DNA from: CBDHDN01 sp965261585
Lineage (GTDB): Bacteria; Pseudomonadota; Alphaproteobacteria; UBA6615
Length of the DNA stretch: 64,000 bases
Assembly: GCA_965261585.1 (NCBI GenBank)
Contig: CBDHDN010000063.1
Span: 1-64,000, forward strand
Reading direction: 5' to 3'
Shown: positions 26,058-34,983 of the stretch, piece after piece
How positions within the stretch are numbered: position 1 is the stretch's first letter
How the letters are laid out: each line of letters opens with the position of its first letter
Position numbers and translations under genes: made by a program
The notes under the pieces: model-generated
What the model was told of the DNA's origin: nothing
The model's database searches: none
What the model saw: only the letters and a program-made list of their open reading frames with translations

Positions 26058-28265
26058 ATGGTTGACGCTGCGCTGAGGCGGCTGTCGTCTGAGGACGCGC
26101 CGGCGCCGGGCCCGCACTGGCGCGAGCCGGCGCTGTGGATGCTGCTCGGCGCCGGCGCGGCGGTCGGCGCGGTGCTGCTGGTCGCGCTGGTCGCCATGTC
26201 GGTGCCGGCCGTGGCGCTCGTGGTTGTCGCCATCGGCCTCGTTGCCGTTGTCGCCGTCGGCCTTGGCCTCGCCAGCGTCGGGCAGGCCAGCCACCGGCGC
26301 GCCGACAGCCTGAGCCGGACCTGGCGCGCGATCGGCGACGCCCTGCCGACGCCGTGCTGTGTCGTTGACGCCAATGGGCGCGCCTACTTTGCGAATGCCG
26401 GCTTCGAAGTGTTGTGCCCGGACTGCGACCATGCGCCGCTGGCGGTGCTGTGTGCGCGCGCCGGCGCGGCCGGCGCCCGGCTGGCCGAGCTTGCCACGGC
26501 CGCCGCGGCCGGCCGTGGCGGCGCCGTCGAGTTCGCCGTATCCGACCGCGGCGAGTCGTTGGAATGGCTGCGCGCGGCGGCCCATCCGCTGCCCAACAGG
26601 CCCGGCCACGTGCTGTGGACGTTCGGCCGATCACGGCGGCACGCGAGCAGCAGGAGGCGGTACTTGCGGCCCACGACCGCCTGCGCGACGCGGTCGATCA
26701 GGTGCCCGTCGGCCTCTACGCCGTCGCCGCCGATGGCCGCTTCGAGGTGCTCAACCGGACGCTTGCCGAATGGCTTGGCACGACGCCCGAGACGGCGCTG
26801 GCCCAGGCGCTGCGGCTCGCCGACGTCGTCGCCGAGCCGCCCACCGGCGCGACCGCCGGCAACCCGCTCGGCCCCGGCGGCCCCGGCGGCCCCGGCGGCC
26901 CCGGCGGCCCCGGCGGCCCCGGCGGCCCGGTCGTCCTGCGGGCGCTTGACGGGACACGCTTCGATGCGGCAGTGACGCAGAGCGTCGCCGGCGCCGGCCC
27001 TGACTCGCGGGCCGCCGGCATCGTCCGGCGGGTGGCGCCGGCCGCGGCCGCGGATGAAGCGCTGCCGCCACGCGCCGCCGACGGGCGTCATGCGCGCGCC
27101 TTCGAGGCGGCGCCCATGGGCATCGTCTTGCTCGACGGTCGAGGCCGCGTCGTCGAGACGAACGGCGCCTGGCGCGCGCTCGTCGCCGTCGGTTCCGAGA
27201 ACCCGGCCGGCCGCCCGCTCAGCGCGTTCATCGCCGAGGACGAGGCCGACCGGCTCGCCGCTTGGCTCGCCCAGGTGGCGACCGGGCGCGGCGTGACGAT
27301 GCCCCTCGATGCCACACTGCGCGCCGCCTCGGCCGACGGCAGTCCCCGCATCGCCACGGTGTTTCCCGGCCGGCCCGTCGCGGCGGCCGGCGAAGGCGGC
27401 GACGGCGACCCGGGCCTCGACGGCCTGGTCTTGCATTTCCTCGAGACGACCGAGCAGAAGACGCTCGAGGCAAAGTTCGCCCAGGGCCAGAAGATGCAGG
27501 CGGTCGGCCAGCTTGCCGGCGGCGTCGCCCATGACTTCAACAACCTGCTGACGGCGATGATCGGTTTCTGCGACTTGTTGCTGCTGCGCCACAGCCCGGG
27601 CGACCAATCGTTCGCCGACGTCATGCAGATCAAGCAGAACGCTGCCCGCGCCGCCAATCTGGTGCGCCAACTGTTGGCGTTCTCGCGGCAGCAGACGCCC
27701 GCGACGCCATGGCCGCCAACGCCGAGGGCGGCCAGCTGACGATCCGCACGCGCAACCTCACGCTCACGCAGGCGAAGCGTCGCGGCGCCGAAGACGTGCC
27801 GGCCGGCGACTATGCCGTGATCGAAGTCGCAGACACCGGCGTCGGCATCGCGGCGGAGCTGCGCGAGCGCATCTTCGAGCCGTTCTTTACGACGAAGGAG
27901 GTCGGCGAGGGCACCGGTCTCGGTCTGTCGACGGTCTATGGCATCGTCAAGCAGACCGGGGGCTTCCTGTTCGTCGATTCGCGACCGGCGCCGGCGGCCG
28001 ACCACGGCACGACATTCTCGATCTATTTGCCGGGCCTGAAGGCCGATGCGGTCGCGGTAGAGGTCGCCGCGGAGGCCGAGGCACCGGCCCATCCGCAGCT
28101 CACCGGCGCCGGCACGGTGCTGCTCGTCGAGGACGAGGATGCCGTGCGCATGTTCGGCGCCCGCGCGCTCCGCGGCAAGGGCTATACGGTGCTCGAGGCC
28201 AGCACCGGCGAGGCGGCGCTGGCGGCGCTTGCCGGCGCCGATGACCCGGTCGACCTGCTGGTCAC
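26058..28265 (+). pseudogene. cckA: CckA-type hybrid histidine kinase, multiply disrupted
   Basis: Two N-terminal membrane helices, two PAS-like regions, H-box VAHDFNNLLTAMIGF, ATPase boxes (VADTGVGI, FFTTKEVGEGTGLGLS) and the start of a receiver (LLVEDEDAVRMFGARAL), the CckA architecture in its conserved place after flhB. Three lesions: a one-base deletion near 26628 (TFG|ITAAREQQ); an internal deletion near 27700 joining SRQQT to ARDAM with ACGC microhomology, removing ~70 residues between H-box and N-box; and an IS at 28266 just before the receiver's phospho-acceptor Asp. In Caulobacter CckA phosphorylates CtrA via ChpT and is essential; in Rhodospirillales relatives it mainly drives motility. 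Confidence 0.88.
26870..26930 (+). repeat. 9-bp minisatellite inside cckA
   Basis: About six and a half units of GGCCCCGGC encoding Gly-Pro-Gly repeats (GPGGPGGPGG...) within the second PAS region. A slippage-prone tract, absent from typical kinases. Confidence 0.85.
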
Positions 28266-28331
28266 TGAGTCGGACCCGATTTCCTTGGACACAGAATTGG
28301 CTTAATCGAAGTGTCCAAGGAGGACCGGAAC

Positions 28332-28742
28332 ATGACCGATAATTTTGAGAAAAAAGTTGCTGTTGATGGGCCTGTGGTAAATGCGGGCGAGCTTGGCTCG
28401 TCCACGTTTTCCCCAGGCCAGGCTTTGCCGGCAGGCCCGCTGGGACTTGGCCAGCGATGGACGGTGGCGCGCAAGCGTGAGGTCGTTCTGCGGCTTTTGC
28501 GTGACGAGCCGGTGCAACTTCTGTCGCGCCAGTTGGGCGTAGAGATCTTCCGGCTCGAGCAGTGGCGTGAGAAAGCGATCGGCGGGATCGACGCCTCGCT
28601 CAAGCAACGCAAGGGCGATCCGGTGCAGGCGGAACTGGATAGCGCCATGAAGCGGATCGGAGAGTTGACCATGCAGGTGGAACTGCTGGAGGCCAAGACG
28701 GAGACCTTCGGCCCTTTGGGGCGGCGGAGGTCGCGGCGATGA
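28332..28742 (+). CDS. IS OrfA, copy E
   Basis: Complete OrfA (HTH, zipper), start ATG 28332, coupled to OrfB by ATGA overlap. Confidence 0.82.
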   Translation: MTDNFEKKVAVDGPVVNAGELGSSTFSPGQALPAGPLGLGQRWTVARKREVVLRLLRDEPVQLLSRQLGVEIFRLEQWREKAIGGIDASLKQRKGDPVQAELDSAMKRIGELTMQVELLEAKTETFGPLGRRRSRR

Positions 28743-29644
28743 GTGCCGCCACCTCGCCCGGCACGGGTCTGGCCTACGGCCTGCGGCGGGTCTGCGCCGC
28801 CTGGGGCATGGCCCGCTCCTCGTTCTACGCCATGACCTCCGGCCAGCACGCCGAGCAGCCGCCGGCAAAGCGTCGGGGACCGAAGCCCGCGATCTCGGAC
28901 CAGGCGCTGCTGGTGGCGATCGAAGCCGACCTGGAGGCATCGCCCTGGGAGGGCGAGGGCTACCGCAAGGTCTGGGCTCGGCTTCGGGTCTGTCGCGACA
29001 TCCGGGTTGCCCGCAAGCGGGTGCTCCGCCTGATGCGCGAGAACAATCTGCTCTCGCCCCATCGCTGCCGCCGCCGTGGCGGCAATCCCCATGACGGTGA
29101 GATCATCACTCATGCCCCGAACCTCATGTGGGGCACCGATGGCGTTCGGGTGTTCACGGTGGACGACGGCTGGGGCTGGATCTTCACCGCCGTCGAGCAT
29201 TGGAACGCCGAGTGTGTCGGCTGGCATGTCTGCAAGCGCGGCGACCGCTTCGCCGCCCTGCAGCCGATCTCCATGGGGCTTGCCGGGCTGTATGGCTCGA
29301 CCGCGGCCGGCGCGGCTCGGGGGCTGGCCTTGCGGATGGATCACGGCTCCCAGTATCTGTCGGACCACTTCACCAACCAGATCAAGTTCTGGGGTATCCA
29401 GCCGTCCTACGCCTTCGTCGCCGAGCCCCAGACCAACGGCGTCGCCGAGCGGTTCAATCGCACGCTGAAGGAACAGATCATCCATGGTCGCATCTACCGC
29501 AACATCGCGGAGCTGCGGGACGCCGTCCGCGACTTCGTCGAACTCTACAATGCCCAGTGGATCGTCGAAAAGAACGGCTACCTGAGCCCCGCTCAAGCTC
29601 GTCAGGCGTGGCACGCCGCGATCTCAATCAGGCCCGCCGCGTGA
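28739..29644 (+). CDS. IS OrfB, copy E (DDE integrase)
   Basis: 301 residues, catalytic triad complete (GTDGV, RMDHGSQ, GVAERFNR). Confidence 0.85.
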   Translation: MSAATSPGTGLAYGLRRVCAAWGMARSSFYAMTSGQHAEQPPAKRRGPKPAISDQALLVAIEADLEASPWEGEGYRKVWARLRVCRDIRVARKRVLRLMRENNLLSPHRCRRRGGNPHDGEIITHAPNLMWGTDGVRVFTVDDGWGWIFTAVEHWNAECVGWHVCKRGDRFAALQPISMGLAGLYGSTAAGAARGLALRMDHGSQYLSDHFTNQIKFWGIQPSYAFVAEPQTNGVAERFNRTLKEQIIHGRIYRNIAELRDAVRDFVELYNAQWIVEKNGYLSPAQARQAWHAAISIRPAA

Positions 29645-29679
29645 GACAAACTTGTGTCCAAGGAACCGGGTGCGCTACA

Positions 29680-30272
29680 GCCGGCTTACTCCAATCGCCG
29701 CACCGCACTACGCAGCTCCCGAGTGCGAGGGCTGTGACTACGCCAGCGTCATTGTCGTTAGCGAAAACTGAGAGGCGGACGATGTCCTGGAGATGCGAGG
29801 CGCTGTCTGTGTCATCAACGGACCGGAGTCTCATTCCGGCATGAATGCTCTGAGAGCCCTGATCGCGCCCGTGAGCGATCGAGGCCGGTTCTTCTCTCAT
29901 GTAAAGGTGAGCGGAGCGCATGCTGATAGTCTCGATATGATAAGGCGCGGTGAAGCCGACGTGGCGGCCATAGATTGCGTCACCAATGCTCTGCTAAAGC
30001 GATATCGGCCCGGCGCGCTTTCCGGCATCCGGACGTTAGGGAGAACCTATCGGGCTCCCGGCGTTCCGTATGTCACGCGCTCCATCTTGGCCGATGACAC
30101 GGTTGCACGGATGCGTGCCGCGGTGTTCCGAACCTTTGCCGACCCGAAGCTGACCACAGTCCGGCAGGCGCTGTTGCTCCGGGATGTGCACGAAATTCAC
30201 CTGTCGGAGTACGAGCGGATCACGGATTTTCAAGACCTTTCCGCACAGCACGAGTTTTCCATGCTGGAGTGA
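29680..30272 (+). pseudogene. PhnD-like phosphonate/phosphate ABC binding protein, 5'-truncated with a stop
   Basis: The frame begins at the IS edge as LTPIAAPHYAAPECEGCDYA then SVIVVSEN, hits TGA at 29769-29771, and resumes EADDVLEMRGAVCVINGPES, HSGMNALRALIAP ... GEADVAAIDCVTNALL ... RAPGVPYVT. This is the PhnD/PBP2 fold signature (N-x-x-x-S-x-S-G-x-x and D-x-A-A-I-D). N-terminal ~100 residues including any signal peptide are missing. Confidence 0.82.
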
Positions 30273-30332
30273 TACGTTCTCGTCATACTGAAGGCTCGAT
30301 GTTATTCGCGACGGTCGGGAGATCCATCCTGA

Positions 30333-30557
30333 ATGTCCGGGTTACGACCGTCTCGGGACCTGATCGGCACGGGCCTCATCGGCTTCACTAACGTCGGCCT
30401 GATGGGCGAGTGGTTCGGCGGCGCTGCGGCGATCCGGATCATCGCGGCGGAAGGACTGATCCCGCTCGTCGTCGTCGGCATCGGTTGGCGGCGGCTCTGG
30501 CGGCTGCGCGCCGGCGCCCGCCGGCCGCTGCGCCCGCGGGTGCTGGAGCCGCCCTGA
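30333..30557 (+). CDS. Short hydrophobic protein or C-terminal fragment, unknown
   Basis: 74 residues with a hydrophobic middle (GEWFGGAAAIRIIAAEGLIP, LVVVGIGW) and an Arg/Pro tail. Composition is protein-like but no family is recognised. It may be the last part of a truncated membrane-protein gene in this rearranged zone. The start codon is uncertain. Confidence 0.35.
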   Translation: MSGLRPSRDLIGTGLIGFTNVGLMGEWFGGAAAIRIIAAEGLIPLVVVGIGWRRLWRLRAGARRPLRPRVLEPP

Positions 30558-30736
30558 CCTTCGGACCGCAAACCTATGCCCGAGAAGCATCCTCAACTGA
30601 GAAATCTACCAGGAATCCAATCTTGCAGACGCAGCGGGTCTTCCCGGATTGATCACTGACATCGTGGAATAGGCTGGCCTGACGTGGCAAGACTGTATGT
30701 GGAAGGCCTGCTAGAATAGACGGATGAAGGCTAGCG

Positions 30737-31642
30737 ATGGACGCTTTCGTATCTGCTCTCAAAGTAATCTGGGATTATGCGAAGCTATTCCTGAATACCG
30801 GTTTCTTTATTGCACTCGTGGGGGCGGGTGCGGGTGCCTTTGGTGGCGCTTTGGGAGCTCAAATTATCTCCGATAGGATTCGGCGCAAAGCGGATTTGCT
30901 TGAGGAGATACGGAGCACAAACGCTGCGATTATGGTGGCTTTCAGCATCCGCAACTCGTACCTTGCGCTGAAAGACCAGCTCGTGCAGCCCATAAAGGAA
31001 GGGTTTGATCAGCAGAACCTAAGATTGATTGAATTCAAAGAATCAGTAGCGTCTTCAATTGCAGAGAAGGCCATCTTCAACTTACAGGTCGACTTTCGTA
31101 CAATTACGCCCTTACCTGTGCGAACCGACATACTGCAAACGCTAATCTTCGAGAAGATTTCGCTTATTGGTAGACCCCTATCATTGCTTGATGCCTTAGA
31201 CAATTCGATCCATGTGCTAAATGGCCCGATTGTGAAGCGCAATCAGTTGATCGGGATATACCAAGAACAGCAGGACATGGCAGCCGAAGTCCTTTCGCGC
31301 CTATATTTTGGACAGCCCGATGATCAAGGAGCCGTCGATAGCAACTATCCAGATAGCCTCGAGGCTATCCATAGTCTAACCGACGATTGTGTGTTCTTTT
31401 CGAAGCTATTGTGTGACGATTTATTCGAGCACGGTGAGATGCTCACAAAAGGATTCAAGAAGACAATATCCAGAAAAGATGTCCCAGCAATAGGAAAAGT
31501 AAACTTTGAAGAGACAGAAAAAAGTGGTCTCATGCCGAATTCCGAGAACTATGAAGATTTGACAACATCGTTCGCGAAGCAGCGTCAGATAGCAAGAAGT
31601 GGGGAATCGGGAAAATCACGAGTATCACGTCCGACGTCGTAG
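30737..31642 (+). CDS. Orphan membrane-anchored protein of foreign composition
   Basis: 301 residues, much lower GC than neighbours and free use of A/T-ending codons. One N-terminal membrane helix (LFLNTGFFIALVGAGAGAFG, residues ~16-40), then a basic stretch (DRIRRKADLLEEIRSTNA) and a long helical cytoplasmic domain with no recognised motif. Start ATG 30737 lies shortly after GATGAAGG. The island-like composition suggests recent transfer. Single-helix anchored helical proteins of this kind occur among uncharacterised defence or stress genes, but nothing here proves such a role. Confidence 0.65.
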   Translation: MDAFVSALKVIWDYAKLFLNTGFFIALVGAGAGAFGGALGAQIISDRIRRKADLLEEIRSTNAAIMVAFSIRNSYLALKDQLVQPIKEGFDQQNLRLIEFKESVASSIAEKAIFNLQVDFRTITPLPVRTDILQTLIFEKISLIGRPLSLLDALDNSIHVLNGPIVKRNQLIGIYQEQQDMAAEVLSRLYFGQPDDQGAVDSNYPDSLEAIHSLTDDCVFFSKLLCDDLFEHGEMLTKGFKKTISRKDVPAIGKVNFEETEKSGLMPNSENYEDLTTSFAKQRQIARSGESGKSRVSRPTS

Positions 31643-31732
31643 ACCTGGACATGTGCAGTTCTTGGCCGTTCGTAGCGCTCCGTACAGATAGCACGCGAAT
31701 TTGGGTAGGCTGCACCGGCCTAGATGGCGGCC

Positions 31733-32494
31733 TCAGATCGAGCCGGCCTCGACCATGTAGTTGTTGGCGGTGCACATGGCGGCGTCGTCGGAGGCCAGGA
31801 ACAGGACCATGCGGGCGATGTAGACCGGCTCGATCAGGTCGGGCAGGCACTGGATCTGGCGATGCCGCTCCAGGGCCTCGGGCGTCGCCCACTTCTCCTT
31901 CTGCCGCTCCGTCATGATCCAGCCCGGCACCACCGTGTTGACGCGAATGCGGTGCGGGCCGAGGTCGCGGGCAAACGACCGGGTCATGCCGTGCACGGCG
32001 GCCTTGGCCGTCGTATAGACCGGCAGGCCGCCGGACTTCTCCCACCACGAGTTGGAGCCGAAATTGATGATCGACCCCTTGCCGGCGGCGATCATGCCGG
32101 GTGCCACGGCCTGGGTCGCGAAGAACATGTGGCGCAGGTTCACTGCGATACGCTCGTCATAGTACACCGGCGTCACCTCTTCCCAGGGGTGGCGGTCGTC
32201 GCGCGCGGCGTTGTTGACGAGCACGGTTGCCGGGCCGAGCGCGCCGGCGAGTGCCGCGATCGCGCGCTTCAACGCATCGATGTCGCGCAGATCGCAGGCC
32301 TCGAACCGGACGGTCGCACCGCCTCCCGCCAGCTCTTCGGCAAGGGCGCCGCCGCGGGCCTCGTCGATGTCCACAAAGCCGACACAGGCCCCCTGCGCGA
32401 CGAAGGCGCGCACGGTCTCCGCGCCGATACCCGACGCGCCGCCGGTGATGGTGACGACCGTATCCTTCAGACTCGGGTAGGTGGCGAACGACAT
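31733..32494 (-). CDS. SDR oxidoreductase resembling D-xylose/aldose 1-dehydrogenase
   Basis: 253 residues. TGGASGIG cofactor loop, NNAARDDRHPWEEVTPVYYD, catalytic Y-x-x-x-K in YTTAKAAVHGMTRSFARDLG, PGWIMTERQKEKW. The start (YPSLKDTVVTITGGASGIG), the DDRH segment and RQxEKW match the pattern of Caulobacter NAD-dependent xylose dehydrogenase. It would oxidise an aldose to its lactone in a non-phosphorylating pathway; the exact sugar is not determined. Confidence 0.8.
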   Translation of the reverse strand: MSFATYPSLKDTVVTITGGASGIGAETVRAFVAQGACVGFVDIDEARGGALAEELAGGGATVRFEACDLRDIDALKRAIAALAGALGPATVLVNNAARDDRHPWEEVTPVYYDERIAVNLRHMFFATQAVAPGMIAAGKGSIINFGSNSWWEKSGGLPVYTTAKAAVHGMTRSFARDLGPHRIRVNTVVPGWIMTERQKEKWATPEALERHRQIQCLPDLIEPVYIARMVLFLASDDAAMCTANNYMVEAGSI

Positions 32495-32672
32495 CGGGTT
32501 GCTCCCGTGGTGACGAGATCTTGGCTGGGCCGCATGCGGGGTCGTCGGCCAAGCCTAGCATGGCGCCCGACCGCTCGTCAGCGCGGGGGGCGGTCTTCCA
32601 TCGCGAAGTGGCGATGCTATGGTGCCCGCCCGCGGCACAGCCGGCGTGCCGCGCATTGGGAGTTCGAAGAGC

Positions 32673-33536
32673 ATGGCACAGCATCCCGCCTTGACGTCCG
32701 GCCGGGTGGCGGTGATCACCGGCGCGGCGAGCGGCATTGGGCGCGGCGCCGCCGAACGGTTCGCCGACATGGGGCTGCGGCTATGCCTGGCCGACGTGGC
32801 GGCGGACGCGCTGGATGCCACGGCCGCGGCCATCGCCGCGCGGACGGCCAACGGCGCCGCCGACGTGCTCGCCCTCCTCACCGACGTGCGCGACGCCCAG
32901 GCGCTGGCGCAACTGAAGAACGCCGCCTATGACCGCTTCGGCGCGGTCGACGTCTTGCTGGCCAACGCCGGTGTCGAGCCGGTCAGCCGGGTGCTGGAGC
33001 CCGGCGACGCCTGGACCAATATGATCGCCGTGAATCTGTGGGGCGTGATCCACACGATTCAGGCGTTCGTGCCGGCGATGATCGCGGCGAAGGCGGCGGA
33101 TGGCACGCCCGGGGCAATTATCGCCACCGGCTCGAAACAGGGCATCACCTGCCCACCCGGCAATACCGCCTACAACATCTCCAAGGCCGGGGTGAAGGTG
33201 TTCACCGAGGCGCTGGCCCACGAATTGCGCCAGCATGAGGGCTGTGCGATCACCGCGCACCTGCTGGTGCCCGGCTTCACATTCACCGGATTCACCCGCG
33301 CCCACACCGCGGTCAAGCCCGATGCCGCCTAGCTGCCGGACCAGGTAATCGCCTTCATGATCGAACGGATGGCTGCCGGCGACTTCTACATCATCTGTCC
33401 GGACAACGAGGTCACCCGCAAGGTCGACAACGCGCGCATGACCTGGGCGATGCAAGACGTCACCGAGAACCGACCCCCATTGTCGCGCTGGCATACGGAC
33501 TTTGCCGCGGCGTTCAAGGATTTCATGGCGTCATGA
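32673..33536 (+). pseudogene. SDR family oxidoreductase with in-frame amber codon
   Basis: From ATG 32673: TGAASGIGRGAAERF, NAGVEPVSRVLEP, YNISKAGVKVFTEAL. At 33330-33332 TAG interrupts KPDAA | LPDQVIAFMIERMAAGDFYI, after which the same frame continues as a conserved C-terminus to TGA at 33534-33536 (ENRPPLSRWHTDFAAAFKDF). One base change (TGG to TAG) would explain it. The shortened 219-residue product keeps the active site but loses 67 residues. An IS5-type element lies 14 bases after the true stop. Confidence 0.82.
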
Positions 33537-33634
33537 AGGCGCGAGCAGTCTAGAGCCCGTTTATAATTAGGGGATTCCCCTTAACCAGTGAGTTGTGATT
33601 GTAGCGCACCCGGTTCCTTGGACACAAGTTTGTC

Positions 33635-34501
33635 TCACGCGGCGGGCCTGATTGAGATCGCGGCGTGCCACGCCTGACGAGCTTGAGCGGGGCTCAGGTA
33701 GCCGTTCTTTTCGACGATCCACTGGGCATTGTAGAGTTCGACGAAGTCGCGGACGGCGTCCCGCAGCTCCGCGATGTTGCGGTAGATGCGACCATGGATG
33801 ATCTGTTCCTTCAGCGTGCGATTGAACCGCTCGGCGACGCCGTTGGTCTGGGGCTCGGCGACGAAGGCGTAGGACGGCTGGATGCCCCAGAACTTGATCT
33901 GGTTGGTGAAGTGGTCCGACAGATACTGGGAGCCGTGATCCATCCGCAAGGCCAGCCCCCGAGCCGCGCCGGCCGCGGTCGAGCCATACAGCCCGGCAAG
34001 CCCCATGGAGATCGGCTGCAGGGCGGCGAAGCGGTCGCCGCGCTCGACGGCGGTGAGGATCCAGCCCCAGCCGTCGTCCACCGTGAACACCCGAACGCCA
34101 TCGGTGCCCCACATGAGGTTCGGGGCATGAGTGATGATCTCACCGTCATGGGGATTGCCGCCACGGCGGCGGCAGCGATGGGGCGAGAGCAGATTGTTCT
34201 CGCGCATCAGGCGGAGCACCCGCTTGCGGGCAACCCGGATGTCGCGACAGACCCGAAGCCGAGCCCAGACCTTGCGGTAGCCCTCGCCCTCCCAGGGCGA
34301 TGCCTCCAGGTCGGCTTCGATCGCCACCAGCAGCGCCTGGTCCGAGATCGCGGGCTTCGGTCCCCGACGCTTTGCCGGCGGCTGCTCGGCGTGCTGGCCG
34401 GAGGTCATGGCGTAGAACGAGGAGCGGGCCATGCCCCAGGCGGCGCAGACCCGCCGCAGGCCGTAGGCCAGACCCGTGCCGGGCGAGGTGGCGGCACTCA
34501 T
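33635..34501 (-). CDS. IS OrfB, copy F, with 13-residue internal deletion
   Basis: 288 residues. In frame, but 13 residues between the first and second catalytic Asp (HWNAECVGWHVCK) are missing and the catalytic triad is otherwise present. The spacing change probably inactivates it. Confidence 0.78.
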   Translation of the reverse strand: MSAATSPGTGLAYGLRRVCAAWGMARSSFYAMTSGQHAEQPPAKRRGPKPAISDQALLVAIEADLEASPWEGEGYRKVWARLRVCRDIRVARKRVLRLMRENNLLSPHRCRRRGGNPHDGEIITHAPNLMWGTDGVRVFTVDDGWGWILTAVERGDRFAALQPISMGLAGLYGSTAAGAARGLALRMDHGSQYLSDHFTNQIKFWGIQPSYAFVAEPQTNGVAERFNRTLKEQIIHGRIYRNIAELRDAVRDFVELYNAQWIVEKNGYLSPAQARQAWHAAISIRPAA

Positions 34502-34908
34502 CGCCGCGACCTCCGCCGCCCCAAAGGGCCGAAGGTCTCCGTCTTGGCCTCCAGCAGTTCCACCTGCATGGTCAACTCTCCGATCCGCTTCATGGCGCTA
34601 TCCAGTTCCGCCTGCACCGGATCGCCCTTGCGTTGCTTGAGCGAGGCGTCGATCCCGCCGATCGCTTTCTCACGCCACTGCTCGAGCCGGAAGATCTCTA
34701 CGCCCAACTAGCGCGACAGAAGTTGCACCGGCTCGTCACGCAAAAGCCGCAGAACGACCTCACGCTTGCGCGCCACCGTCCATCGCTGGCCAAGTCCCAG
34801 CGGGCCTGCCGGCAAAGCCTGGCCTGGGGAAAACGTGGACCAGCCAAGCTCGCCCGCATTTACCACAGGCCCATCAACAGCAACTTTCTTCTCAAAATTA
34901 TCGGTCAT
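34498..34908 (-). pseudogene. IS OrfA, copy F, interrupted by amber codon
   Basis: Codon CAG of LSRQLGVEI is TAG at 34708-34710, inside the DNA-binding region. A downstream restart would lack the HTH. Confidence 0.85.
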
Positions 34909-34983
34909 GTTCCGGTCCTCCTTGGACACTTCGATTAAGCCAATTCTGTGTCCAAGGAAATCGGGTCCGACTCACAGTGAGTT

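Larger units (their letters stand above)
28266..29679 (+). mobile_element. IS3/IS481-like element, copy E (complete, no target duplication)
   Basis: 1,414 bp, both ends present. Left flank is cckA receiver coding sequence (GACCTGCTGGTCAC), right flank is an unrelated PhnD-type gene. The flanks share no duplicated bases, which indicates a rearrangement through the IS rather than a simple insertion. Confidence 0.9.
33600..34974 (-). mobile_element. IS3/IS481-like element, copy F (degenerate, 1,375 bp)
   Basis: Both ends present, flanked by a perfect 14-bp target duplication CAGTGAGTTGTGAT (33586-33599 and 34975-34988). It lacks 39 internal bp in orfB and has a nonsense codon in orfA. Confidence 0.92.

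Noticed and set aside
26870..26930. Possible CRISPR-like array
   Set aside because: Direct 9-bp units without spacers. It is a minisatellite. No CRISPR array is present in the window.
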